A DNA stretch of 20,523 nucleotides, from NCBI GenBank assembly GCA_030037035.1, contig JASHSA010000121.1, positions 1-20,523 of the forward strand. The letters run 5' to 3'. Positions 7,067 to 13,402 of the stretch are shown in pieces. How positions within the stretch are numbered: the stretch's first letter is position 1; each line of letters opens with the position of its first letter. This stretch comes from Thermoplasmata archaeon (lineage in GTDB: Archaea; Thermoplasmatota; Thermoplasmata; Lutacidiplasmatales; UBA184). Both the position numbers and the translations under genes were made by a program. The notes under the pieces are model-generated. The model was given only the letters and a program-made list of their open reading frames with translations, did no database searches and had not been told where the DNA came from.

Positions 7067-7662
7067 GGGCGGACCTCCCCCTCCGCGGCCGGCGGGGGAG
7101 CCGGCGGAGAGCCTCCGCGCCGCTCGAGCCGGTCGCGCAGCGCCGTCCTCAGCGCGTGGCCGTCGTCGGCGAGCGGGCTGGACGGCGAGTAGGCGAGCCG
7201 GCTCTCCTCCGCGGACGGCAGGAGGGTGCCGGGCCGGCGCACGCGATGGTCCCCGACCGACAGGTGGCCGTGGACGATCCACTGGCGCGCGCTCTTCGGC
7301 GTCGGCGCGAGCCCCTTCGCGAAGACGACCCACTCGAGCCGGCGACGCAGGACGTCCTCGGTGGAGAGCGCGAGCACGTCGTCCAGGGTCGGCGTGCCGA
7401 CCGAGAGGATCCCGAGACGGCTGAGACGGCCGAGCAGCGCGTCGGTCTCCCGGCGCGCCTGCGGGTTGCCGGCGCGCAGCAGCGCTTGGAGCTCGCGGGC
7501 CTGCCGCCGGAAGCCGCGCAGCACCGACTGCGCCTTCCAGAGCTCCCGCTTGTTCTTGAGCCCGTAACGCTCGAGGAGCTTGCGCTCCTCCTCCATCCGC
7601 AGCGCCTCCCACGGGTGCTTCGGGGTGTCGTAGCGTCGCCGCAGGAACTTCGGGTCCCCCAT
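7063..7662 (-). CDS. rps4: 30S ribosomal protein S4
   Basis: Primary 16S rRNA-binding protein of the 30S body, 199 residues. It starts MGDPKFLRRRYDTPKHPW, the archaeal S4/eukaryotic S9 form, followed by GLKNKRELWKAQSVLRGFRRQAREL. The S4 RNA-binding domain is at about 107-150 (RRRLEWVVFAKGLAPTPKSA, then RQWIVHGHLSVGDHRVRRPG). The ATG at 7662 is preceded by a good Shine-Dalgarno sequence, GGAGGCGA at 7676-7669 on the minus strand, 6 nt upstream. It lies 16 nt after rps13. The tail after about 165 (ERRGGSPPAPPPAAEGEVRP) is low-complexity and probably disordered. Confidence 0.97.
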   Translation of the reverse strand: MGDPKFLRRRYDTPKHPWEALRMEEERKLLERYGLKNKRELWKAQSVLRGFRRQARELQALLRAGNPQARRETDALLGRLSRLGILSVGTPTLDDVLALSTEDVLRRRLEWVVFAKGLAPTPKSARQWIVHGHLSVGDHRVRRPGTLLPSAEESRLAYSPSSPLADDGHALRTALRDRLERRGGSPPAPPPAAEGEVRP

Positions 7663-7678
7663 CGATCGTCGCCTCCCC

Positions 7679-8434
7679 CTACGCCTTCTTCTCCGCCGTG
7701 GCCGGCGCGGCGGCGGCCGGTGCCGCCGGCGCCGCGGCCGGGGCGCTCTCCTTGCCCGCGGCGGCCGCCGCTTCCTTCGCGGCCTTCTTGAGCACCCCGG
7801 CGGCCATGCCGGTGCGCCCGTTCGAGCGCGTGCGCTGCCCGCGGACCTTCTGTCCGCGCTCGTGGCGGACGCCGCGGTAGCTCCGGATCATCTTCATCAC
7901 GTTCACGTCGTCGCGCTTCCGGGTGTCGAGGTCCGGCCCGAAGAGGTGCACCGTCTCGCCGAGGATCGGCTCGGTCGGGTGGTTGACCATCCAGGAGGGG
8001 ACCTGGGTCGGCAGCGACTGCAGCAGGGTCTCGAACCCGTCGACGGTCGCCTCGGGGAGATTGCCGATCATCTCGTGCGGGTCGACGTGGGCGAGCCGGC
8101 ACGTCGTCTCCGCGAGCCTCAGGCCCACGCCCTTGACGCGGGTCAGCGCGAGCGCGGTCGACCGCGTCCCGTCGAGGTCGGTGTTCGCGACGCGCACGAT
8201 GTAGCGGAAGTTCGGGTTCGTCGGGACGACCTTCGCGGACTTGCCGGAGGGCGCGGGGCGGCCCTTGCCCTTGCCTTCCTTCCCCTCCTTGGCGTCCTTG
8301 CCGTCCTTCGGCTTCCCGCCCCGCTCCTTCCGCGCGCCCTTCTCGGAGCCTCCGGCCTCGTCCGCGGCGTTGCCGCCGGCGGCCGGTTTCGGCTCCTCCT
8401 TGGGCTCCTTGGCCTCCTTCGGCGTCCGACTCAC
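7679..8434 (-). CDS. rps13: 30S ribosomal protein S13 with long low-complexity extensions
   Basis: Head protein of the 30S subunit that touches the 50S subunit and tRNA. The core, about residues 72-210, is unmistakable: NFRYIVRVANTDLDGTRS, RVKGVGLRLAETTCRLAHV, then RSYRGVRHERGQKVRGQRTR and SNGRTG. Archaeal S13 is normally near 150 residues; this one has 251. The first 70 or so are a Lys/Glu/Gly/Pro-rich stretch (KDGKDAKEGKEGKGKGRP and similar) and the last 40 are Ala/Lys-rich. No alternative start codon lies between the GTG at 8434 and the core except inside the conserved YIV segment, so the N-terminal extension appears genuine. The GTG overlaps the methyltransferase stop by 4 nt. The extensions are predicted to be disordered and could bind rRNA, but that is inference. 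Confidence 0.95.
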   Translation of the reverse strand: MSRTPKEAKEPKEEPKPAAGGNAADEAGGSEKGARKERGGKPKDGKDAKEGKEGKGKGRPAPSGKSAKVVPTNPNFRYIVRVANTDLDGTRSTALALTRVKGVGLRLAETTCRLAHVDPHEMIGNLPEATVDGFETLLQSLPTQVPSWMVNHPTEPILGETVHLFGPDLDTRKRDDVNVMKMIRSYRGVRHERGQKVRGQRTRSNGRTGMAAGVLKKAAKEAAAAAGKESAPAAAPAAPAAAAPATAEKKA

Positions 8435-9204
8435 CCCGTTGCGTGACCGCTCCCTCGGCGAACGGTCGGGCCGGAACGCACGGTCCCGGGCGCGCCCGCC
8501 CGTCCTCGGGGGCGGCGGCCGAGCGACCTTCGGTTCATAACCCCTTCGCCGGCGACCGCCACGCTCGGGGCGCCGGCGGCGACGCCGTCGGGCGCCCGCG
8601 CCTCCAGCACGCGGTAGCCCGAGGCGCGGGCGAGGACGCTCACCTCCGGGGCCCAGTGGGAGGCCAGCCACTCCTGGTAGTAGCGGATCCCCTGGCTCCC
8701 CTTGCCGACGAAAAGGAGGCGCCCGTGGGGCGAGAGGTGCGCCGGCGCCTCGGCGAGGAGCCGCAGGACGAGCTCGCGGCCGGCACGATACGGCGGGTTG
8801 GAGGCGACGACGTCGAACCGCTCGCTCCCGACCGGCACGAACAGCGGCCCGAGGCGCACGCTCGCGTTGACGATGCGGTTGCGGGCGACGTTCTCTCGGG
8901 CGAGGCGGGCCGCGCGCTGGTTCACCTCGGTCAGGACGACCTCGCCGCGCGGCGCGCTCCGCGCCGCGGCGACGCCGACCGGCCCCCAGCCGCAGCCGAG
9001 GTCGAGGACGCGGTCGGTGGCGGAGACGCCGAGGTTCTCGATGAGGAGCGCGGTCCCGGGGTCGAGCCCGTGGGCCGCGAAGACCCCGGCGTCGACGACG
9101 AACGAGAGCAGCTCGCCCCGATAGAGGAACCGCAGCTCACGCCGGTCCGAGCGGGAGTGCGGGCGCTCGGCGAAGTACGTCTCCGCGGCGTCCGGACGTG
9201 TCAC
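8431..9204 (-). CDS. RsmC/MJ0882-like class I methyltransferase
   Basis: Predicted SAM-dependent methyltransferase of the MTS (methyltransferase small) family, 257 residues; relatives such as bacterial RsmC modify a guanine N2 in 16S rRNA. Seen: N-terminal YFAERPHSRSDRRELRFLYRG and FVVDAGVFAAHGLDPGTALL, the SAM-binding DLGCGWGPVG loop at 68-77, acidic TEVN at 92-95, and the substrate-side NPPY motif at 136-139 (SNPPYRAG). The core ends near residue 203 (SGYRVLEARAP); about 50 further Gly/Arg-rich residues follow with no conserved look. GTG at 9204 overlaps the dnaJ stop (GTGA), and the gene's stop overlaps the rps13 start likewise. Its place directly before ribosomal protein genes supports an rRNA substrate, but the target base is not shown. 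Confidence 0.88.
   Translation of the reverse strand: MTRPDAAETYFAERPHSRSDRRELRFLYRGELLSFVVDAGVFAAHGLDPGTALLIENLGVSATDRVLDLGCGWGPVGVAAARSAPRGEVVLTEVNQRAARLARENVARNRIVNASVRLGPLFVPVGSERFDVVASNPPYRAGRELVLRLLAEAPAHLSPHGRLLFVGKGSQGIRYYQEWLASHWAPEVSVLARASGYRVLEARAPDGVAAGAPSVAVAGEGVMNRRSLGRRPRGRAGAPGTVRSGPTVRRGSGHATG
8533..8541 (-). promoter_or_regulatory. Possible internal TATA-like site before rps13
   Basis: GTTATGAAC on the minus strand is a local AT-rich spot inside the 3' part of the methyltransferase gene, about 100 nt before the rps13 start. It could give the ribosomal genes their own promoter with a leader of about 75 nt. Weak: position and composition only. Confidence 0.2.
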
Positions 9205-10349
9205 GACGACCGCCGGCGGAAGAACGACTCCTTGCGCCCCTCCGGCGCCGCCGCCCCGGCGCCGAGCGCCTCCCGGAGCTGGTCCCGCTCCCGAGACGAG
9301 AGGGAGCGCGGGATCAGGACGTGGACGGTGACGATCAGGTCCCCTCGGGTGGAGCCGCGGAGACGGGGAAAGCCGTTCCCCCGCAGGCGGAACTGGGTCT
9401 CGGGCTGGGTGCCGGCGGGGATGCGGAGGTCGGCCTTGCCGTCGATCGTCGGGACGGTGACGCTCCCGCCGAGCAGGACGGTCGCGAGCGGGACGGTCGT
9501 CTCCGAGTAGGCGTCCTGCCCGGCCCGCCGGATCCCCTCCGAGCCCTCGAACACGACCTGGACGTAGAGGTCCCCGGCCCTCGAGCCCGGGCGGCCGGCC
9601 TTGCCGTGGCCGGGGACGCGGAGGACCGCGCCCTCCTCGATCCCCGGCGGCACGTCCAGCTCGATCTTCTCCGTCGTGGTGACCGTCCCGCTGCCGCGGC
9701 AGGTCGGGCAGCGTTCGAGGATCCTCCGCCCCGTGCCGTGGCATCGCGGGCACTCGCCGATCGTGATCAGCTGCGTGTAGCCGCGGTTCTGGACCCGGCG
9801 GACCTGCCCCTGCCCTCCGCACTCCGGGCAGACCTCGAGCGCGGTGCCGCCCTTCGCCCCGGTCCCCTGGCAGTCGGCGCACGGCCGCGCGCGCGGGACC
9901 TCGAGCGTCGGTCGGGCGCCGTGCACCGCCGCCGAGAGCGGCAGGCGCAGCGCCATCTCGACGTCCGAGCCGCGCCCGCTCTCGCGGGAGGCGACGCCGC
10001 CGTACGGCATCCCGAAGTTCTCGAACAGCTGGCGGAACAGCGGCGACGAACCGAAGAGGTCCTCGAGGTCGCCGACGTGCGTGAAGTTCTGCCAGCTGAA
10101 CCCTCCCGGGCCGAAGTCGGACTCGACCCCGGAGAACCCCGACTGGTCGTACCGCTTCCGCTTCTCGGGGTCGACCAGGACCTCGTAGGCCTCCGAGAGC
10201 TCCTTGAACTTCTCCTCGGCGACCTTCGGGTTCTCCTTCGTGACGTCGGGGTGGTACTGGCGGGCGAGCTTCCGATAGGAGGACTTGACGTCGTCCGTCG
10301 TGGCGCTCCGCGGGACCCCGAGGACCTCGTAGTAGTCGCGCTTCGCCAT
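9201..10349 (-). CDS. dnaJ: Chaperone DnaJ (Hsp40, type I)
   Basis: Co-chaperone that stimulates the ATPase of DnaK and delivers unfolded clients. It has 382 residues, full length. Seen in order: J domain (MAKRDYYEVLGVPRSAT, catalytic HPD at 33-35), a short Gly/Phe region up to about 127, four zinc-binding repeats CADCQGTG, CPECGGQG, CPRCHGTG and CPTCRGSG starting at 157, 174, 200 and 214, and two beta-rich client-binding domains with GDLYVQVVFEG and RGDLIVTVHVLIP. All eight zinc cysteines are present. Archaeal DnaJ is generally regarded as acquired from bacteria. No dnaK or grpE is in the window. A weak TATA-like CGTAAGTAG (10404-10396) precedes it, overlapping the end of the DUF62 gene, so it may be both co-transcribed with upstream genes and separately promoted. 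Confidence 0.97.
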   Translation of the reverse strand: MAKRDYYEVLGVPRSATTDDVKSSYRKLARQYHPDVTKENPKVAEEKFKELSEAYEVLVDPEKRKRYDQSGFSGVESDFGPGGFSWQNFTHVGDLEDLFGSSPLFRQLFENFGMPYGGVASRESGRGSDVEMALRLPLSAAVHGARPTLEVPRARPCADCQGTGAKGGTALEVCPECGGQGQVRRVQNRGYTQLITIGECPRCHGTGRRILERCPTCRGSGTVTTTEKIELDVPPGIEEGAVLRVPGHGKAGRPGSRAGDLYVQVVFEGSEGIRRAGQDAYSETTVPLATVLLGGSVTVPTIDGKADLRIPAGTQPETQFRLRGNGFPRLRGSTRGDLIVTVHVLIPRSLSSRERDQLREALGAGAAAPEGRKESFFRRRSS

Positions 10350-10396
10350 CGGCCGGGGGACCGACGCCCGTCCCCCGCACGCCTCTACAAGGCTCG

Positions 10397-11245
10397 CTAC
10401 TTACGATTTCGCCGGGCCGGCCGCCGCCCGTCGGCCGTCGCCCAGGAGAGTCGCACCGGCGTCCCGAGGCGCACGCCCAGTCGCTCTCCAGCGTCTCCGT
10501 TCCCGACGGCGATCTCCACCGTACCGAAGCTCGATCGCAGCGCGACGAGGCGGCGGGGGCCGGCCGCCTCGTAGCTCCGGACGAGCGGAAGGTCGACGCT
10601 CCTACGACCGACGCGGGCCCGGATGGCCGACGTGCGGGGCGGGAGCCAAGAGCTCGGGAGGTCGGTGAGGACGTTGCCGAACCGGTCGATATGGACGACC
10701 GTGCCGGCGGCCGAGCGGGCGGCCCGATGCGCGGGCGTGGCGTTCGGCTGCCGGTACGTCGTCGGGGCTCCGAGCCGGGCGGCCGGGACGCCGTCTGCGA
10801 GCCGTGCCGCCGCGGGGGCGAACAGGTCCCGGCCGTCGAACGTCGTGCCGACCCGCGAGGCGACGCCGACGCGCCGGGGATCGAGCCGGAACGCCCGCCC
10901 ACCCCCGAGCTCCCTCGCGAGGGGCGCGAGGACCCCGTTGTCCGGCCCGACGAGCACGGAGCCGTCCCGGCAGGCGATCGCGATCGCTCGCCGGCGGCCG
11001 CCGACCCCCGGGTCGACGACGACCACGTGGACCGCCCCGTGGGGGAACCGGGCGAGGATCGGTCGCAGGACGAACGCCGCCTCGCCGATCGCGCCGGGAC
11101 GCAGCTCGTGCGTGAGGTCGACGATCCGCTCGGGGGGGACGGTCGCGAGGAGGACCGCCCGCATCTGGGCGGCGTAGACGCTCCCGACGTCGCTCGCGAG
11201 ACTGACGAGGCGGGCCCCGGAGCGCCGACGGCGGCGGTCGGCCAC
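10397..11245 (-). CDS. SAM hydrolase / hydroxide adenosyltransferase homologue (DUF62), altered active site
   Basis: Family members hydrolyse S-adenosylmethionine to adenosine and methionine; relatives are fluorinase and chlorinase. It has 282 residues. Seen: ASDVGSVYAAQM at 17-28 (family TDFG-x-x-D-x-Y), RIVDLTHELRPG, VVVVDPGVGG at 74-83, GPDNGVLAPL at 100-109, TTFDGRDLFAPAAARLA at 134-150 and C-terminal HIDRFGNVLTDL. The family's Asp-Arg-His triad maps to Asp78, Arg85 and residue 137. Residue 137 is Asp (GAC, 10837-10835), where FHGRD normally supplies His. So the fold is clear but the usual chemistry may be lost or changed. The start is GTG 11245, 13 nt after the membrane-protein gene. The N-terminus is Arg-rich (ADRRRRRSGAR). 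Confidence 0.88.
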   Translation of the reverse strand: MADRRRRRSGARLVSLASDVGSVYAAQMRAVLLATVPPERIVDLTHELRPGAIGEAAFVLRPILARFPHGAVHVVVVDPGVGGRRRAIAIACRDGSVLVGPDNGVLAPLARELGGGRAFRLDPRRVGVASRVGTTFDGRDLFAPAAARLADGVPAARLGAPTTYRQPNATPAHRAARSAAGTVVHIDRFGNVLTDLPSSWLPPRTSAIRARVGRRSVDLPLVRSYEAAGPRRLVALRSSFGTVEIAVGNGDAGERLGVRLGTPVRLSWATADGRRPARRNRK

Positions 11246-11258
11246 GGCCCCTACGCGC

Positions 11259-11591
11259 CTACGACTTCATGATCGCGACCAGGAAGATCCCGACCGCGAC
11301 CAGGGCGCCGATCACCGCGGCGATGATGACGAGGAACGACTCCCAGATCAGGCTGCCCAGCTCGCCCTTCACGCCGATCCAGCCGGCGTGGTAGGCGTAG
11401 CCGCTCAGGAGGCCGACGACGAGCCCCGCGACCAGCAGCACGACCCCGACGGTCCGGCTCTTCCCGCTCCCGAAGTAGGCGGTGAAGACCCCGGCGAGGA
11501 TCATGAAGAGCGCGAAGACGAGCAGGAGGATCTCGAGGAACTGCCAGCCGCCGATCTTCAACGCCGCGCTCGCCACTACCGAATCGATCAT
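11259..11591 (-). CDS. Small three-helix membrane protein, unknown function
   Basis: It has 110 residues with three clear hydrophobic segments at about 17-40 (FLEILLLVFALFMILAGVF), 46-68 (VGVVLLVAGLVVGLLSGY) and 83-107 (WESFLVIIAAVIGALVAVGI). Short loops include GSGKSRT (41-47) and HAGWIGVKGELG (68-79). There is no signal peptide, catalytic motif or Cys. The ATG at 11591 is 8 nt after the Lrp-like gene and the stop is 13 nt before the DUF62 gene, so the three form one transcript. I do not recognise the family. The compact, fully membrane-embedded shape fits a small integral protein or a subunit of a larger complex. Confidence 0.75.
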   Translation of the reverse strand: MIDSVVASAALKIGGWQFLEILLLVFALFMILAGVFTAYFGSGKSRTVGVVLLVAGLVVGLLSGYAYHAGWIGVKGELGSLIWESFLVIIAAVIGALVAVGIFLVAIMKS

Positions 11592-11599
11592 GGTTTTCC

Positions 11600-11833
11600 T
11601 CAGAACTTGATGCCCGTGAGGGTCTTCGTGTCGATGACGCCCGGGACCGAGCGGATCTTGTCGACGACGAGCTGGCCGAGGGCGTTGAAGTCCTCCGCCT
11701 CGACCTTGGCGATCAAGTCGTACTCCCCGAACAGCGGGTGCAGCTCCACGATCCCCTTCACGCGCAGGAGCTCCGTGTAGACCTCGTGCTCCTTGGCCGG
11801 GGCCGTGCTGATCAGGACAAAACCGATCGCCAA
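11600..11833 (-). CDS. Stand-alone Lrp/AsnC ligand-binding (RAM) domain protein
   Basis: It has 77 residues, just the effector-binding half of an Lrp/AsnC regulator with no helix-turn-helix. Seen: IGFVLISTAPAKEHEVYTEL, then GIVELHPLFGEYDLIAKVEA, with the family G-E-Y-D-L-I-A-K motif, and a final VPGVIDTKTLTGIKF. Such stand-alone RAM proteins are common in archaea and form oligomeric alpha/beta barrels that may bind amino acids and interact with full-length regulators. The start is TTG at 11833, chosen because the fold begins immediately; a purine-rich GAGGGGAG lies about 10 nt upstream. A strong TATA-like site is 40-50 nt upstream, making this the first gene of the run. Confidence 0.9.
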   Translation of the reverse strand: MAIGFVLISTAPAKEHEVYTELLRVKGIVELHPLFGEYDLIAKVEAEDFNALGQLVVDKIRSVPGVIDTKTLTGIKF

Positions 11834-11873
11834 GCGGTTCGCTCCCCTCGGACGGGCCGCGAGAAGTCGGTCA

Positions 11874-11882
11874 GTTAATAAG
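11874..11882 (-). promoter_or_regulatory. TATA box for the Lrp-like operon
   Basis: CTTATTAAC on the minus strand is the most AT-rich stretch in this spacer. Its centre is about 45 nt upstream of the TTG start, placing transcription start near 11852 with a leader of about 20 nt that contains the GAGGGGAG ribosome-binding site. Confidence 0.55.
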
Positions 11883-11893
11883 CGTGTCGAAAA

Positions 11894-11936
11894 GCCGGCG
11901 CTTCCGAGGGGGCCGGCGCGCCCGCGCGTGCGCGCC
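11894..11936. repeat. Short direct and inverted repeats in a divergent spacer
   Basis: GCCGGCGC occurs at 11894-11901 and again at 11912-11919, 18 bp apart. GGCGCGC (11915-11921) pairs with GCGCGCC (11930-11936). They lie between the two divergent TATA-like boxes, where a regulator could act on both genes, but GC-rich repeats arise easily by chance here. Confidence 0.3.
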
Positions 11937-11940
11937 CACC

Positions 11941-11946
11941 GTTAAG
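11941..11946 (+). promoter_or_regulatory. TATA-like box for the second MFS gene
   Basis: GTTAAG in a GC-rich context, about 33 nt upstream of the ATG at 11977, predicting a leader of less than 10 nt. It is flanked by CCGT and ACGG, a 4-bp inverted repeat around the box. Confidence 0.4.
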
Positions 11947-11976
11947 TGACGGCACCTTCTCGAACGACTTCCGTCG

Positions 11977-13371
11977 ATGGCCGCGAGCCTCCGCACCTGG
12001 TCCGGGCGGCTCGTCGCGCGGCCGTGGCTGCTCGCCTTCGTACCGGTGAACGCGGCGACCGCCGGCTTCGGGGTCGTCCTGCCGCTCCTGATCCTGATCA
12101 CGCTGCACGGGAGCTGGACCGAGGTCGCGGTCGCCGCGACCCTGTTCAACACCGCGGTGATCCTTTCGTCGATCCTCTGGGGCCACCTCTCCGACCGCTA
12201 TCCGCGCCGGCGCCTGTTCCTCGCGATCAACTACGGGGCGTTCGCCGCGATCTACGCCGTGCTCGCCGGCGTCGGGACGGTCTACACGCTCTACGCCCTC
12301 TACACGGTCCTCGGCGCGTTCTCCCCCGCCGGCGTCAGCGCGTCCAACCTGTTGATCCTCGAGAAGTTCGGCGAGCAGGAACGGCCGACGGCGTTCGCGT
12401 CGTTCCAGGAGATGTCGATGGTCGGCTCCCTCGCCGGGCTGCTGCTCGGCTTCTTCTGGACCGCCTCTGATGACGCGCTCCGGGCGCTCCTCTACGTCCT
12501 CGGGGCGCTCGCCGTGGTCAGCGCCGTCGCCCTCTGGTTCGGGATCCGAGAGGCGGCGCGGCCGCTGACGACGGCCAGCGTCGCGCGCCATCCGGCGGGC
12601 CTGTTCTCCCGGCTGCGACCGCACATCGCCCTCCGGAACCCGGTCCCGTTCTTCCCGGCCCGTCCCCCCTGGCGCCCGCACCCGGTCGCGCGGTTCCGCG
12701 CGTGGGCCGCGGAGGAGCTCCGGCACGAGCTGCCGCTCATCCTCCTCGCGACGTTCCTGTTCAACCTCTCGTCGAACCTGTTCAACATCTCGTACACGCC
12801 GTACCTCTACACCGCGGGCCTCGCGGCGTCGTCGATCTTCCTGGTCAACCTCGCCAACAACTTCGCCCAGACGCTCGTCTTCCCCTCCACCGGAGGGCTC
12901 GCCAACCGCTTCGGGGTCGACCGCCTCGTCGGCCGCGCGACGTACGTCCGCGGCGTCGGCTACCTCGCGACCGCGGGGTTCACGTTCGCCGTGCTCGCCC
13001 GGCAGGGGACGTTCGAGGCGAACGTCCTGGTCTACGCCCTCCTCGGCGGGGCGATCGCCGTCTACACGACCGCGAGCTCGCTGATGCTGTTCCGCAGCCT
13101 CGGCCCCCGGGACCCCGGGCGCCTGCTCGGGGTCAACAGCGCCCTGGGGGGCCTCGCCGCGGTCGCCGGGGCAGGCCTCTCGGGGGTCCTCGCCCTGGTC
13201 GGCTCGTTCCGCCTCGTCTTCCTGGTCGCCTCCGCCATCCTGCTCGCCTCCGTCCCGCTCTGGACGGCGGCGACGGTCGCCTACCACCGGCGGCACCCCC
13301 GCCCCGTCGCCGGCCCTCCCCCGGCGGGCCCGGACGTCCTCCCGGGGCACAACGCCCATAGGGGCACGTAG
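11977..13371 (+). CDS. Major facilitator superfamily transporter
   Basis: Membrane transporter of 464 residues with about 12 hydrophobic helices; substrate unknown. Seen: first helix LLAFVPVNAATAGFGVVLPL, the loop 2-3 MFS signature WGHLSDRYPRRRLFLAI near 68-84, and a long basic central loop (about 190-250, including PFFPARPPWRPHPVARFRAW) between the two six-helix halves. The second half begins near LPLILLATFLFNLSSNLFN and carries GGLANRFGVDRLVGRA, the repeat of the signature loop. The ATG fits the TATA-like site upstream. It is not closely similar to the other MFS protein of this window. The citrate synthase gene starts 31 nt downstream on the same strand, so the two may share a transcript, which would hint at an organic-acid or related substrate; this is inference only. 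Confidence 0.87.
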   Translation: MAASLRTWSGRLVARPWLLAFVPVNAATAGFGVVLPLLILITLHGSWTEVAVAATLFNTAVILSSILWGHLSDRYPRRRLFLAINYGAFAAIYAVLAGVGTVYTLYALYTVLGAFSPAGVSASNLLILEKFGEQERPTAFASFQEMSMVGSLAGLLLGFFWTASDDALRALLYVLGALAVVSAVALWFGIREAARPLTTASVARHPAGLFSRLRPHIALRNPVPFFPARPPWRPHPVARFRAWAAEELRHELPLILLATFLFNLSSNLFNISYTPYLYTAGLAASSIFLVNLANNFAQTLVFPSTGGLANRFGVDRLVGRATYVRGVGYLATAGFTFAVLARQGTFEANVLVYALLGGAIAVYTTASSLMLFRSLGPRDPGRLLGVNSALGGLAAVAGAGLSGVLALVGSFRLVFLVASAILLASVPLWTAATVAYHRRHPRPVAGPPPAGPDVLPGHNAHRGT

Positions 13372-13402
13372 GCTCGCGCCGAGCCAAGGAGCGTGCACGG
13401 GC

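Noticed and set aside
11875..13398. 507-codon minus-strand open frame opposite the second MFS gene
   Set aside because: Translation is Arg/Glu/Gly/Asp-rich without hydrophobic core or motif, as expected for the complement of a GC-rich membrane-protein gene.
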